A DNA stretch of 64,000 nt, from contig NZ_CP006019.1 in NCBI RefSeq assembly GCF_000725425.1, positions 248,001 to 312,000 on the forward strand. The letters are read 5' to 3'. A program made the position numbers and the translations under genes. The stretch is from Palaeococcus pacificus DY20341. GTDB taxonomy: Archaea > Methanobacteriota_B > Thermococci > Thermococcales > Thermococcaceae. Shown here in pieces: positions 26,383-35,822 of the stretch (positions within the stretch are counted from its first letter, which is position 1; the number at the start of each line of letters is the position of its first letter). The notes under the pieces were generated by a model. It saw nothing but the letters and a program-made list of their open reading frames with translations. It had not been told where the DNA came from and searched no databases.

Positions 26383-28177
26383 AGCTATAGCTGTTGGAAT
26401 GAACTCTTGTGGAATAGCAGCGGGTGCTAAAGAAACTTATGAAGCCATTAAGAAGGAGCTGAAAGAGAGAGGCATTGATATCCCATTAAAAGTCGTTGGC
26501 TGCGTTGGAATGTGTTATAGGGAGCCGCTCGTAGATATAATAACCGAGAATGAAATCATCACCTACGGCCACGTTACCCCTCAAAAAGTGTCGAGAATTA
26601 TTGAGGAGCACGTTATTAATGGGAAGCCTATCGAAGAGTGGATAGTGAAGAAGGATTGGTATGAGAACGGCATAAGAAAGACATGGGACGTTGACGGATA
26701 TTTTGCTAAGCAGAAGAAGATAGTTCTAGAAAACAGTGGTTATATAGACCCTGAGAGCATTGATGAGTACATTCAAGCTGGGGGCTATGAGGCTCTCAAA
26801 AAGGCTCTCCAAATGAAGCCCGAGGAGATAATTGATGTAATCACGAAGTCTGGCCTTAGAGGAAGAGGAGGAGCTGGCTTTCCAACGGGACTTAAATGGA
26901 AGTTCGCAAGGCAGGCAAAGGGAGATGAGAAGTACATAATTTGTAATGCTGATGAAGGAGACCCCGGAGCATTCATGGATAGGAACGTCCTCGAAGGAGA
27001 TCCTCACCGTGTCATAGAGGGAATGATAATTGGAGCCTATGCTATAGGAGCTACTAAAGGCTTTATTTATGTGAGAGCTGAGTATCCCCTTGCAATAAGA
27101 AGACTTAAGATAGCCCTAAAGCAAGCAAGGGAAAGAGGCTTTTTAGGGGAGAACATCTTAGGAAGCGGCTTCTCCTTTGATATAAAGATTAAGGAAGGTG
27201 CTGGAGCTTTCGTTTGTGGAGAAGAGACGGCTTTGATAGCTTCCATTGAGGGTAAGAGGGGAATGCCTAGGCCAAGGCCGCCTTATCCAGCTCAAAAAGG
27301 TCTCTGGGGCAAGCCCACAAACATAAATAACGTTGAGACGTGGGCAAACGTTCCGTGGATAATAAAACACGGCTGGGAAGAGTATGCGAAGCTTGGAACC
27401 GAAAAGAGCAAGGGCACTAAGGTCTTCGCTTTGGCCGGAAAAATAGCCAGGGGTGGAAACGTCGAGGTTCCGATGGGAATGACTTTGAGAGAAATACTCT
27501 ATGAGATTGGCGGTGGGACTAAAACCGGCAAAAAAATTAAGGCCGTTCAATTAGGAGGACCTTCTGGGGGTTGTATTCCAGAATATCTCTTTGATACGCC
27601 CGTTGATTACGAGTCTGTCAACGCCACAGGTGCTATCATGGGAAGCGGTGGAATGGTCGTTATGGACGAAGATACTTGTATGGTCGATGTTGCAAAGTTC
27701 TTCCTAGACTTCACCGTTAAGGAATCGTGCGGAAAGTGTACTTTCTGCCGCTTAGGAACTAAGAGAATGTGGGAAATTCTGGACAAGATAACCAATGGAG
27801 AAGGGACCCTTGAGGATATAGAAGTACTCGAAAAGCTCGCACCTCAGGTGAAGACTGGCTCTCTCTGTGGTCTTGGACAAACCGCCCCAAATCCGGTTCT
27901 AACGACTCTTAGATACTTTAAAGATGAATACTTAGCCCACGTTGAGAAAAAGACGTGTCCTGCCAAGGTTTGTAAACCTCTTATAAAGTACGTCATAATC
28001 GCGGAGAACTGTACGGGATGTACGGCATGTGCCATAATGTGTCCAACTAAAGCCATAAGCGGCGAAAGGGGGAAGCCTCACGTGATAAATCAGGCAGAGT
28101 GCATAAAGTGCGGAACTTGCTATGATGTTTGTAGATTCAACGCCATAAAAATAATGGACGCTCATGAGGGTGATTAA
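26375..28177 (+). CDS. NuoF-like FMN/NAD(H)-binding subunit with extra FeS domains
   Basis: A 600-residue fusion. Residues 1-110 are a thioredoxin-like [2Fe-2S] domain (NSCGIAAGAK, GCVGMC). From about 150 follows the NuoF core with FMN loop GRGGAGFPTGLKW, nucleotide loop GAGAFVCGEETALIASIEG and an SLBB segment. The [4Fe-4S] site ESCGKCTFCRLGT comes next. The C-terminus is a 2[4Fe-4S] ferredoxin (CTGCTACAIMCP, CIKCGTCYDVC). This layout equals HydB/NfnB/BfuB, the site proposed for flavin-based electron bifurcation. GGTGAG precedes the ATG; a 1-nt gap separates it from the next gene. Confidence 0.88.
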   Translation: MIKAIAVGMNSCGIAAGAKETYEAIKKELKERGIDIPLKVVGCVGMCYREPLVDIITENEIITYGHVTPQKVSRIIEEHVINGKPIEEWIVKKDWYENGIRKTWDVDGYFAKQKKIVLENSGYIDPESIDEYIQAGGYEALKKALQMKPEEIIDVITKSGLRGRGGAGFPTGLKWKFARQAKGDEKYIICNADEGDPGAFMDRNVLEGDPHRVIEGMIIGAYAIGATKGFIYVRAEYPLAIRRLKIALKQARERGFLGENILGSGFSFDIKIKEGAGAFVCGEETALIASIEGKRGMPRPRPPYPAQKGLWGKPTNINNVETWANVPWIIKHGWEEYAKLGTEKSKGTKVFALAGKIARGGNVEVPMGMTLREILYEIGGGTKTGKKIKAVQLGGPSGGCIPEYLFDTPVDYESVNATGAIMGSGGMVVMDEDTCMVDVAKFFLDFTVKESCGKCTFCRLGTKRMWEILDKITNGEGTLEDIEVLEKLAPQVKTGSLCGLGQTAPNPVLTTLRYFKDEYLAHVEKKTCPAKVCKPLIKYVIIAENCTGCTACAIMCPTKAISGERGKPHVINQAECIKCGTCYDVCRFNAIKIMDAHEGD

Positions 28178-28178
28178 A

Positions 28179-31079
28179 ATGGTGAAGGTTATAATTAATG
28201 GCAAGGAGATGGAAGTTCCTGATGATAAAACCCTCCTTAAGATTCTTAGGGAAAAGGGCGAGCACATTCCGGGTCTGTGTTACGACGATGAAATAGACCC
28301 TTACGGCTCTTGCCGCCTCTGCCTCGTCGAAACACCCAGAGGTTTGACAACTTCATGTACTCTTAAGCCTATGGAAGGTCTCGCCATTGAGACACTTAAC
28401 GATAGAATCGTCGAGATGCGGAGAACTGCTCTTGAACTTATGCTCTCCGACCACTATGGCGATTGTATCGGGCCCTGCCAGAAGGGATGTCCTGCCCACA
28501 GTGATGTTCAAGGTTATTTAGCTTTGATAGCTATGGGTAAGTACCACGAAGCTGTGAAGCTCATGAAAGAAAAGTATATCCTCCCCGCAGTCCTTGGAAG
28601 GGTTTGTCCTGCTTTTTGTGAGGATGAGTGCAGGCGCAATCTGGTTGAAGAACCCCTCGCGATAAGGCAGCTAAAGAGGTATGCGGCAGATTATGACCTA
28701 GAGCACGGGCCGTGGATGCCAGAAATTCCGCCTTCAACGGGTAAGAAAGTGGCTGTTGTTGGGGGAGGACCAGCTGGATTAGCTTGTGCTTACTATTTGA
28801 GGACAATGGGACATGATGTGACTATATTTGAGGCTATGCCTAAGCTTGGAGGAATGATGCGCTATGGAATTCCTCCTTACAGGCTTCCAAGGGATGTTTT
28901 GGATAAAGACATAGCCACGGTAATAGACACTGGCATAGAGGTCAAGACTAGCTGTGCCCTTGGTAAAGACGTCACATTAGAGGAGCTTAGAGAAAAATAT
29001 GACGCGGTCTTTTTAGGTGTTGGAGCTTGGAAGAGCAGAAAGATGGGCATTGAAGGCGAAGATTTGGAGGGAGTGATGCACGGCATAGAGTTCCTTAGAA
29101 AAGTCAACATGGGCGAGAAGGTTGAGCTTGGAAAGCGGGTTATAGTCGTAGGCGGTGGAAATACTGCTATGGATGTAGCAAGAACAGCTCTAAGGCTTGG
29201 TGCCGAGGTTACCGTTGTTTACAGGCGTTCAAGGGAAGAGATGCCTGCCAACGAGCGCGAGGTGGAAGAGGCTGAGGAAGAGGGCGTTAAATTCATGTTC
29301 CTCACAAACCCAGTCAGGATACTTGGGGAAAGAAAAGTCGAGAAGGTAGAGCTAATTAAAATGAAGCTTGGGGAACCAGATGCAAGCGGAAGGAGGAGGC
29401 CTATACCAATAGAAGGCTCAAACTTTACGGTTGAAGCGGACAACGTGATTTTAGCCATCGGACAGTACTGCGATGAGGAGTTCTTGAAGAGTTTGGGAAT
29501 CGAGGCGAAGAGAGGTAAAGCTTTGGTGGACGATGTGACGCTTCAAACGAGTATTGAGGGTGTCTTTGCGGCTGGTGACCTCGTTTTGGGCCCCTCAACG
29601 GTGATAGAGTCCATAGCCACTGGAAGAAGAGCGGCAATAATGATAGACCTATACCTTAAAGGTAAGCTCGAAAAGGCCGAGAAGGCACTCTTAGAGCCAT
29701 CAAAGCGCATAATGGAGATTGTGGACGATGAGGACTTGTACAGAGTGCTCTTCGACTTGAAGCCATACAACCACTGGAAAGACGTTAGTGAGGAGGACTA
29801 CGCGCACGTGGAGAGGATTCCAAGGGTTAAGGCCAAGCTTAAGGATGCTGGGGAGAGAGCTAAGAGCTTTGAGGAAGTCGAGCTAACGCTGAGCGAAGAG
29901 GAAGTGCTTAAAGAAGCTCAGAGATGCATGTCCTGCGGATGTATGGAGGTCTTTAGGTGTAAGCTTAGGGAGTACGCAACGCTCTATGATGCTAAGCAAT
30001 ATGCCTTTGTAGGTGAACAAAACGCCTTTGAGCTTGATGAAAGCCATCCAAGCGTTGTCTTAGACAACAACAAGTGTGTTTTGTGCGGAAGATGCGTTAA
30101 TTTAACCCAAGAAGTAATTGGCGAAGGCGTTTTGGACTATACTTTTAGAGGCTTTAAGACCATGATTTCACCGCCGTTGGGCACGAAGCTTTCGGACATG
30201 GAGGGCCAATTTATTGGGGACATGATAGATGTTTGTCCTACTGGGGCTATCAGCGAAAAGCTTCCATTCGTTAAGCCAGGTCCATGGAAAACCACGCCGG
30301 TGGCAACGGTGTGCAACGGCTGTGGCTTAGGTTGTGAGATGAATATTGAAGTTTATGGGGACATGCTCGTTAGGGCATCATCAAAGCTTCTCTCATGGAA
30401 CAACGGCCATATATGTGATAAGGGAAGATTTGAGCGTCTCTGGGATCAAAAACTTGAGAAGCCCATCCTTAATGGACGGGAAATAACTTGGGAAGAAGCG
30501 AAAGCAGTAATAAAGGAGAAGCTATGCAATTTGGCAATTGTCCTAACTCCTGAGGTTACTCAAGAAGAAGCGCTCTACTTCAAGGAGCTAGCAGAGAAGC
30601 ACAATCTCAAGCTCGGCGCTTTAGTTAAGGAAGGTATTTCAACAGCAACCCTTGAAGACTTAAGGAAAGCCAAGCGCGTTTTAGTGAAGGCTGATTTGAA
30701 CAAGTATCCATACCTAAAGGTTCTCCTAAATGGCAAGGAGCTTGTGGAGGAGAATTATGACATGGCTATTTTAGAAGCCCCGGCTGAACCCCTCGACGTT
30801 CCAACGCTAATCCTACATGAGGGTGTCAACGAAGTAGGCTTGCTAAAGCTAGGTATCAAAGGCATTCCTAAAGCGGAGACTTACTTAGTAATCGGCCGCT
30901 TAAAGGAGAAGCTCGATGGCTTTACAATAGTGCTCGGTGAAGGAGAGGGCAACTTAATAATCCCCTATAAGGCTTGGGCCGAAAAGGAGGGCACTGTGAT
31001 AAATGTTTTCAACATGGAGCTGAGAGTCGGAAAGGCAAGGGAGTTCAAGGTTGATGTAGAAGAGCTTTTATTCCTTTGA
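28179..31079 (+). CDS. Fusion of [2Fe-2S] ferredoxin, GltD/NfnL-like flavoprotein and NuoG-like FeS domains
   Basis: A 966-residue protein. Residues 1-80 are a plant-type [2Fe-2S] ferredoxin (GLCYDDEIDPYGSC, C-x2-C, later C). GltD-type FeS ligands follow (GPCQKGCPAHSDVQGY, CPAFCEDECRR). A two-Rossmann flavoprotein spans about 190-500 (AVVGGGPAGLACAYY, VVGGGNTAMDVA, FAAGDLVLGPSTV). After about 585 come NuoG-like FeS sites (CMSCGCMEVFRC, CVLCGRCVN, CPTGAI) and a CNGCGLGC molybdopterin-oxidoreductase FeS domain. No molybdopterin-binding domain follows: only about 200 residues remain. This is the NfnA/BfuA architecture, implying NADPH exchange at the GltD-like flavin. GGTGAT supports start 28179. 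Confidence 0.85.
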   Translation: MVKVIINGKEMEVPDDKTLLKILREKGEHIPGLCYDDEIDPYGSCRLCLVETPRGLTTSCTLKPMEGLAIETLNDRIVEMRRTALELMLSDHYGDCIGPCQKGCPAHSDVQGYLALIAMGKYHEAVKLMKEKYILPAVLGRVCPAFCEDECRRNLVEEPLAIRQLKRYAADYDLEHGPWMPEIPPSTGKKVAVVGGGPAGLACAYYLRTMGHDVTIFEAMPKLGGMMRYGIPPYRLPRDVLDKDIATVIDTGIEVKTSCALGKDVTLEELREKYDAVFLGVGAWKSRKMGIEGEDLEGVMHGIEFLRKVNMGEKVELGKRVIVVGGGNTAMDVARTALRLGAEVTVVYRRSREEMPANEREVEEAEEEGVKFMFLTNPVRILGERKVEKVELIKMKLGEPDASGRRRPIPIEGSNFTVEADNVILAIGQYCDEEFLKSLGIEAKRGKALVDDVTLQTSIEGVFAAGDLVLGPSTVIESIATGRRAAIMIDLYLKGKLEKAEKALLEPSKRIMEIVDDEDLYRVLFDLKPYNHWKDVSEEDYAHVERIPRVKAKLKDAGERAKSFEEVELTLSEEEVLKEAQRCMSCGCMEVFRCKLREYATLYDAKQYAFVGEQNAFELDESHPSVVLDNNKCVLCGRCVNLTQEVIGEGVLDYTFRGFKTMISPPLGTKLSDMEGQFIGDMIDVCPTGAISEKLPFVKPGPWKTTPVATVCNGCGLGCEMNIEVYGDMLVRASSKLLSWNNGHICDKGRFERLWDQKLEKPILNGREITWEEAKAVIKEKLCNLAIVLTPEVTQEEALYFKELAEKHNLKLGALVKEGISTATLEDLRKAKRVLVKADLNKYPYLKVLLNGKELVEENYDMAILEAPAEPLDVPTLILHEGVNEVGLLKLGIKGIPKAETYLVIGRLKEKLDGFTIVLGEGEGNLIIPYKAWAEKEGTVINVFNMELRVGKAREFKVDVEELLFL

Positions 31080-31105
31080 CCTCTTTTTGTTTTTGAGGTG
31101 AGAGC

Positions 31106-31627
31106 ATGGAGTTTTTTGATGTGGTTAAAAAGAGGAGGAGTATTAGGAAATTCCAGGAGAAAGAAGTTCCTCGTGAATACATCGAGAAAATCCTTGAGGC
31201 AGCTTTCTATTCACCGAGCTCGAGGAACAGGAGGCCTTGGCACTTCGTAGTTGTTGATGATAGGGCTCTCATTAAAGCATTAGCAAAGACGAGGCCGGCT
31301 TTGAGGTTTTTGGAGACCGCACCTCTCGCTATAGTCGTGTGCGGTGATGAGAGCATAAGCTCCGCATGGGTCTTCGATGCATCAATAGCCGCTGAACACA
31401 TACAATTGGCGGCCGCTGCTTTGGGACTTGGTGCCTGCTGGGGCCACGTGCTCGATAGAGCGCATAATGAGAAGAAGAGTGCCGAGGAATACATAAGAGA
31501 GCTCTTAGGAATTCCAGAGCACATAAGGATTTTATGCGTCATCGGGATAGGCTACCCAGCGGAGAAAAAGGAAGAGCACAAAAAGGATGAAGTAATGAGG
31601 GATAGGATTCACTTCAACCGCTTTTAG
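31106..31627 (+). CDS. Nitroreductase-family flavoprotein
   Basis: A 173-residue FMN-binding oxidoreductase. The family N-terminus FDVVKKRRSIRKFQEKEVP binds FMN phosphate through its arginines. PSSRNRRPWHFVVVDD and AAAALGLGACWGHVLD complete the conserved pattern, and the short length is typical of archaeal members. Substrate unknown. It follows the bifurcating-enzyme genes after 26 nt with GAGGTGAGAG as ribosome-binding site and probably belongs to that transcript. The last 14 nt overlap the convergent aminotransferase gene. Confidence 0.85.
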   Translation: MEFFDVVKKRRSIRKFQEKEVPREYIEKILEAAFYSPSSRNRRPWHFVVVDDRALIKALAKTRPALRFLETAPLAIVVCGDESISSAWVFDASIAAEHIQLAAAALGLGACWGHVLDRAHNEKKSAEEYIRELLGIPEHIRILCVIGIGYPAEKKEEHKKDEVMRDRIHFNRF

Positions 31628-32801
31628 CTCCCAAAATTGAAAAGAGCTCCTCTAAAAATAGTTCTACCTCTTCCTTTGTATTGTAGAGGTGTGGTGAAAC
31701 CCGTATTCCGTAGTGGCCGAGCACTCCGCGGTGGCTTATTGATATGCCCTTTTCAGTTAGTGCTTTCACTACTTTTTCCTCTTCTTCATAGTTCAGCCCG
31801 GTTTTTATCGTTATTATCGACGAGTTGTCTGCTATAACGCTGAGTCCGACGCTTAAAACCTCGTCTCTAATTCTTTCCACGAGCTTTATATTGTGCCTCT
31901 CTATTTCATCAATGCCTATATCGTTTATGAGTGCAAGGGAAGCTTTGAATGCAGCTGCTATGAGGTATGGAGGCCCTCCTCCAAAGTCGAGCTTTCTTGC
32001 ATCCCTCCTCGCTTTATATTCGCCCCAAGGGTCTTTTTCAGGAAGCCCCCACCAAGCTCCCCATTCTCCTGTTGGAGGCTCCAAGTTTAGTATTCCCGTG
32101 ATTGGCGAAGCCTCTTCTATAAGCTCGTCAGATAAATAGATAAGCCCTGCTCCTGTGTTTGGACTTAAGAGCCACTTTTCTCCGCCAGCAGATAAGGCAT
32201 CTACGCCTTCTTTCTTTGGATCTAGCTTTAAAGAGCCTAGATGTTGAGCAGCATCGACTATTAAATAGGCTCCTCTCTCGTGGGCTATTCTCGAGAGTTC
32301 TTTGAGGTTTAGCCTTTGTCCAGAGACCCATTGGACAGTGCTGCATACTATGGCGAAAGTATTATCGTCCACGGTCTTTTCAATATCCTCAAGATGGTAG
32401 AGCCCATTCCTATTCCTCACCACGCGAATTTTGAGGCCAAACCTTTTAGCATAGCTCTTTAAAAGTGCTGAGAGTGTTGGAAACTCCATGTCAAGTGAGA
32501 CTATATTCATCCCTTTCTTTGGCTCGAGGGAGAGGAGAATTCGCTTAAGCCCTTCCGTCGTTTGAATGCTCAGCCCAATGTTCTCTTTTTTAACCCCCAT
32601 GAGTCTAGCGCCTTCGCCTAGGGTGCCCTCTAAAAACTGTGGATCCATAAAATCAACGGAATTAACTTCACCCTCAAAATTGATGACTTTTGAAAGGAGT
32701 TCATTGGCACTCTGCATGGCCGTTAACGGCATTAGTCCCATGCTGGCCGTATTTAAATATGCCTTAAACTTTTTTAGAGCTGGGAACAAGTGTTTAATCA
32801 T
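31614..32801 (-). CDS. Class V aminotransferase (cysteine desulfurase-like)
   Basis: A 395-residue PLP enzyme of fold type I. YLNTASMGLMP opens the fold. VCSTVQWVSGQRLNLKEL and LIVDAAQHLGSLKLD carry the cofactor Asp. SAGGEKWLLSPNTGAGLIYLS holds the lysine that binds PLP, and HRGVLGHYGIRVSPHLYNT binds substrate carboxylate. No active-site cysteine loop typical of IscS/SufS is evident, so a desulfurase role is uncertain; CsdA-like or kynureninase-like chemistry is possible. It is monocistronic, with 14 nt of 3' overlap with the nitroreductase gene. Confidence 0.82.
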   Translation of the reverse strand: MIKHLFPALKKFKAYLNTASMGLMPLTAMQSANELLSKVINFEGEVNSVDFMDPQFLEGTLGEGARLMGVKKENIGLSIQTTEGLKRILLSLEPKKGMNIVSLDMEFPTLSALLKSYAKRFGLKIRVVRNRNGLYHLEDIEKTVDDNTFAIVCSTVQWVSGQRLNLKELSRIAHERGAYLIVDAAQHLGSLKLDPKKEGVDALSAGGEKWLLSPNTGAGLIYLSDELIEEASPITGILNLEPPTGEWGAWWGLPEKDPWGEYKARRDARKLDFGGGPPYLIAAAFKASLALINDIGIDEIERHNIKLVERIRDEVLSVGLSVIADNSSIITIKTGLNYEEEEKVVKALTEKGISISHRGVLGHYGIRVSPHLYNTKEEVELFLEELFSILGAKSG

Positions 32802-32872
32802 TACAATCGCCCTCCCTTTCTTCTCACCATGAGAATTAAAGGTTTTTGGCAGGAAGCGAGAGAAAGGGCAAT

Positions 32873-32929
32873 CTTTATAAAATCCCCCGCTCCAAACCTA
32901 AATGCTTGAATCCCAAAACTTTTATAAGT
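32873..32929 (+). promoter_or_regulatory. Tandem TATA boxes upstream of rpl10e
   Basis: Two plus-strand TATA boxes, CTTTATAAA (32873-32881) and TTTTATAAG (32920-32928), each have purine-rich or A-rich BRE-like sequence before them. The second would start transcription near 32952, about 30 nt before the ATG. The first could be an extra promoter for rpl10e; it points away from the minus-strand aminotransferase gene. Confidence 0.5.
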
Positions 32930-32980
32930 CATGGGAATTTGTTAAAGCATAGATATCATGCTCATTTGGAGGTGAGTTAG

Positions 32981-33523
32981 ATGGGATTAAGACCAGCTAA
33001 GATTGACAGGAAGGTTAAGAAGCCCGCTTACACTAGGAGAGAGTACATTAGGGGTGCTCCTGGTCCAAGGATTACGATCTTCGATATGGGAAACCCAGCT
33101 GGAGATTTTGAGTATGAGGTAAGCTTACACGTTGGAGAACCAGTCCAAGTTAGACAAAACGCTCTCGAGGCCATAAGACAGCAGCTCAACAGATACCTCA
33201 CAAAGAACGTTGGTAGAGCAAACTTCCACTTTAAGATTAGGGTTTACCCATTCCAAGTCCTTAGGGAGAACCCAATGGCTACAGGAAGAAAGGCTGACCG
33301 TTACGGTAACGGTATGAGAAGGCCCTTTGGAAAGCCAATCGGGCTTGCTGCGAGATTAAAGAAGGATCAAAAGCTCTTGACAGTAAGGCTCAACAAGCAG
33401 CACTTGAAGTTTGCTCTCCAAGCTATGAGAAGGGCCAACATGAAGGTTCCAGCAAAGACCTACTTTAGGATATACGACAAGGAAGGAAATGACGTTACAA
33501 CTAAAGTTCTCTCAAGGCTTTGA
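32981..33523 (+). CDS. rpl10e: Large subunit ribosomal protein L10e (uL16)
   Basis: Archaeal/eukaryotic counterpart of bacterial L16, at the central protuberance near the tRNA elbow region. The 180-residue protein has the family start [22 protein letters not shown], the [14 protein letters not shown] segment, [24 protein letters not shown] and a basic C-terminal half. Length is normal. GGAGGTGAG precedes the ATG. It has its own promoter(s) and ends 59 nt before the 2-phosphoglycerate kinase gene. Confidence 0.96.
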   Translation: MGLRPAKIDRKVKKPAYTRREYIRGAPGPRITIFDMGNPAGDFEYEVSLHVGEPVQVRQNALEAIRQQLNRYLTKNVGRANFHFKIRVYPFQVLRENPMATGRKADRYGNGMRRPFGKPIGLAARLKKDQKLLTVRLNKQHLKFALQAMRRANMKVPAKTYFRIYDKEGNDVTTKVLSRL

Positions 33524-33582
33524 GCCATTTTCTTTTCCATAAACTTTATACCTTTTCTCTGTGAACTTTTATTGGTGGTGTG

Positions 33583-34482
33583 ATGATTATTGTTGAAGAC
33601 GGCAATATGAGGCTTCCATTCTCACGCGGCATACTTACTCGCTCCATAACTTCCGCAGGTGTAGATGTTGGTGTTGCTTATTCCATAGCTGCTGAAGTTA
33701 TGAAGGATCTTCAAAAAAAGAAGAAACGAATCGTTTCTAAAGATGAAATTAGGGAAACAACTTATAGGAAGCTCCTTGAGCATGGTTATAAAACGGCAGC
33801 GAGAAGGTATATCTTCTGGAGTGAGATTAGACGAAAGGGCATTCCTATGATGCTGCTCTTAGGAGGTACTACGGGCGTTGGAAAATCAACCATAGCAACG
33901 GAATTAGCCTTTAGAATGGGCATTAGAAGTGTTATAGGCACGGATACAATTAGAGAAGTAATGAGGAAGATGATTAGTAAAGAACTCTTGCCGACAATAC
34001 ATGCCTCTTCGTTTCTAGCCTGGAAAGCAATTAACGCACCCTTAAAGGGCATTTCTCCTTTAATCTACGGTTTTGAGAGACAGGTTAGTCATGTAGCCGT
34101 TGGTATAAACGCTCTGATTGAGAGAGCTACGAAAGAGGGATTTAATGCAATACTTGAGGGCATTCACCTAGTTCCGGGATATATAAGCCTCACGGACATG
34201 AGCTTCATGTATATCATTACTGTGGAAAGTAAAGAGGCTCTGAGAGCTAGGTTTTATGCGAGGGGTCTGCAGAGTTTGAGGCCTGCCAATTATTATACGG
34301 ATCACTTGGATGAAATTATGGGACTTCAGGAGTTCATAGTTGAGAGAGCAAGGGAAAAGGGGGTGCCTATTATAGAAAACATAGAGGTTGATAAAACAGT
34401 AAACTTAATAATGGAGGACTTAATGAAGAGGCTCTCAGAGAGACTGAAACAGAAAGGGATTAGAATAGAGGTGGTAGAATGA
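33583..34482 (+). CDS. pgk2: 2-phosphoglycerate kinase
   Basis: A 299-residue P-loop kinase with an N-terminal ATP-cone-like region (residues 1-80, [28 protein letters not shown]). The kinase domain has Walker [19 protein letters not shown] near residue 95 and [15 protein letters not shown] downstream. In methanogens the enzyme makes 2,3-bisphosphoglycerate for cyclic 2,3-diphosphoglycerate, which is not a known Thermococcus solute, so the physiological role here is uncertain. GGTGGT at 33574-33579 supports ATG 33583. It overlaps the HIT gene by 4 nt. Confidence 0.85.
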   Translation: MIIVEDGNMRLPFSRGILTRSITSAGVDVGVAYSIAAEVMKDLQKKKKRIVSKDEIRETTYRKLLEHGYKTAARRYIFWSEIRRKGIPMMLLLGGTTGVGKSTIATELAFRMGIRSVIGTDTIREVMRKMISKELLPTIHASSFLAWKAINAPLKGISPLIYGFERQVSHVAVGINALIERATKEGFNAILEGIHLVPGYISLTDMSFMYIITVESKEALRARFYARGLQSLRPANYYTDHLDEIMGLQEFIVERAREKGVPIIENIEVDKTVNLIMEDLMKRLSERLKQKGIRIEVVE

Positions 34483-34973
34483 GAACACTGTGGGCACCAT
34501 GGCGCATCGAGTATATACGCTCACCGAAGCATGATGGGTGTATTTTCTGCGACTTTCCAAAGGAGAATAATGATAAAGATAGGCTAATTCTCCATAGGGG
34601 AGAGCACGCTTTCATAATAATGAACAATTATCCATACAACCCTGGACACGTCATGATAGCTCCATACAGACACGTTGGGAAGTGGGAGGAACTGAATGAT
34701 GAAGAACTCTTGGAGATAATGAAGCTTTCTCAACTAATGATTAAGGCTCTAAAGAGAGCTATGAATCCAGACGGATTCAACATGGGTGTTAACTTGGGAA
34801 GAGTGGCGGGAGCTGGAATAGACAGTCACGTCCATTTGCACATAGTGCCGAGGTGGAACGGGGATACAAACTTCATGCCAGTTATAGGCGATACGAAAGT
34901 GATTCCTCAAGCCATACAAGAGAGCTACGATGAGCTCAAGAAGGCTCTAAGAGAAGTTTTGAATGAGGAGTAG
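34479..34973 (+). CDS. HIT-family nucleotide hydrolase/transferase
   Basis: A 164-residue histidine-triad protein. [27 protein letters not shown] carries the N-terminal zinc-type Cxx[20 protein letters not shown] follows, and [15 protein letters not shown] is the HxHxHxx catalytic triad near residue 108. It most resembles Fhit/AP4A-phosphorylase-type HIT proteins that cleave dinucleoside polyphosphates or nucleotidyl conjugates. Translationally coupled to the kinase upstream (ATGA overlap). It abuts the convergent DUF257 gene with a 1-nt gap. Confidence 0.88.
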   Translation: MRTLWAPWRIEYIRSPKHDGCIFCDFPKENNDKDRLILHRGEHAFIIMNNYPYNPGHVMIAPYRHVGKWEELNDEELLEIMKLSQLMIKALKRAMNPDGFNMGVNLGRVAGAGIDSHVHLHIVPRWNGDTNFMPVIGDTKVIPQAIQESYDELKKALREVLNEE

Positions 34974-34974
34974 C

Positions 34975-35634
34975 TTACTCCTCTAAACTATCTAAGTCAT
35001 AGTCAAAGGCCTTGTCGTCGATTTCAGGATTTATTGACTTTATGACGTTGAATTGATGTATTCGCCCTTTCTTTTTGATATTTATTACTGTTGTTGCTAT
35101 GGCTTCGAGTATTGGGAGGGGATTGAATTCTAATCCTTCTAAAACGTGTTTGTTAATGAAATAGATAGCTATCCTTCTTTTATCTCCAACATAGAGGGAT
35201 ATATCCCCTATTTCTTCAAGTATATCCAGCTTTGATTCGCTCAGCAGCAGAAACTTTTCCAGTCCTAGAACAGGGTTTAAAAATATTCCTTCATTTTCTT
35301 TTATCGCTTTTTTATATGCCTTTTCATACTCTTTCTTGATTATAGGGCCACTGCGAAGACTTATACTCTCTAAAACATTTCCAACTCCTCTATGGCCTCC
35401 GATTTTTATTACGCTCACGTTATCAAAAATGGATGTGTCCAGCTTTGAGAGTTCGAGGTGGACATTATAGATATAAAGCGTATCGAGATAGTCGTCTATG
35501 AGTATTTTAAATCCTTTTTCCCTGGCATACTTAACAGCGCTGTACAATTCGTAAATAGGAAACGTCTTGGAGTCATACTCAATAAGTACAGTCTCACCGG
35601 GTTTTAGGCTCTCAATTAATTTGTGAAACTGCAT
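34975..35634 (-). CDS. DUF257 protein, paralogue 3
   Basis: About 219 residues, a more diverged third DUF257 member: LIESLKPGETVLIEYDSKTFPIYELYSAVKYAR, FKILIDDYLDTLYIYNVHL, IGGHRGVGNVLESISLRSGP, ISLYVGDKRRIAIYFINKHVLEGLEFNPLPILEAIATTVI. A longer frame begins at 35715, but GGGTGA immediately upstream of ATG 35634 and a TATA box (AGTTATTTAAACTTG, about 35665-35680) show the start used here. Unlike paralogues 1 and 2 it is not next to the hydrogenase. Function unknown. Confidence 0.72.
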   Translation of the reverse strand: MQFHKLIESLKPGETVLIEYDSKTFPIYELYSAVKYAREKGFKILIDDYLDTLYIYNVHLELSKLDTSIFDNVSVIKIGGHRGVGNVLESISLRSGPIIKKEYEKAYKKAIKENEGIFLNPVLGLEKFLLLSESKLDILEEIGDISLYVGDKRRIAIYFINKHVLEGLEFNPLPILEAIATTVINIKKKGRIHQFNVIKSINPEIDDKAFDYDLDSLEE

Positions 35635-35822
35635 AACTTCACCCAAATATGTTCCTACTTTCAAGTTTAAATAACTTGCTAATGTTAGCAACAAAAGAAT
35701 AAAACTTTCATTCAATATTGGAGATATATAAAATTATGAAAAAATCCTTATTGACAATATAGTAATTTTGAATGCACCAATTTAAAGCTCTGCCGAAGGA
35801 TCTTAAAAGAGAAAAATAAAAA

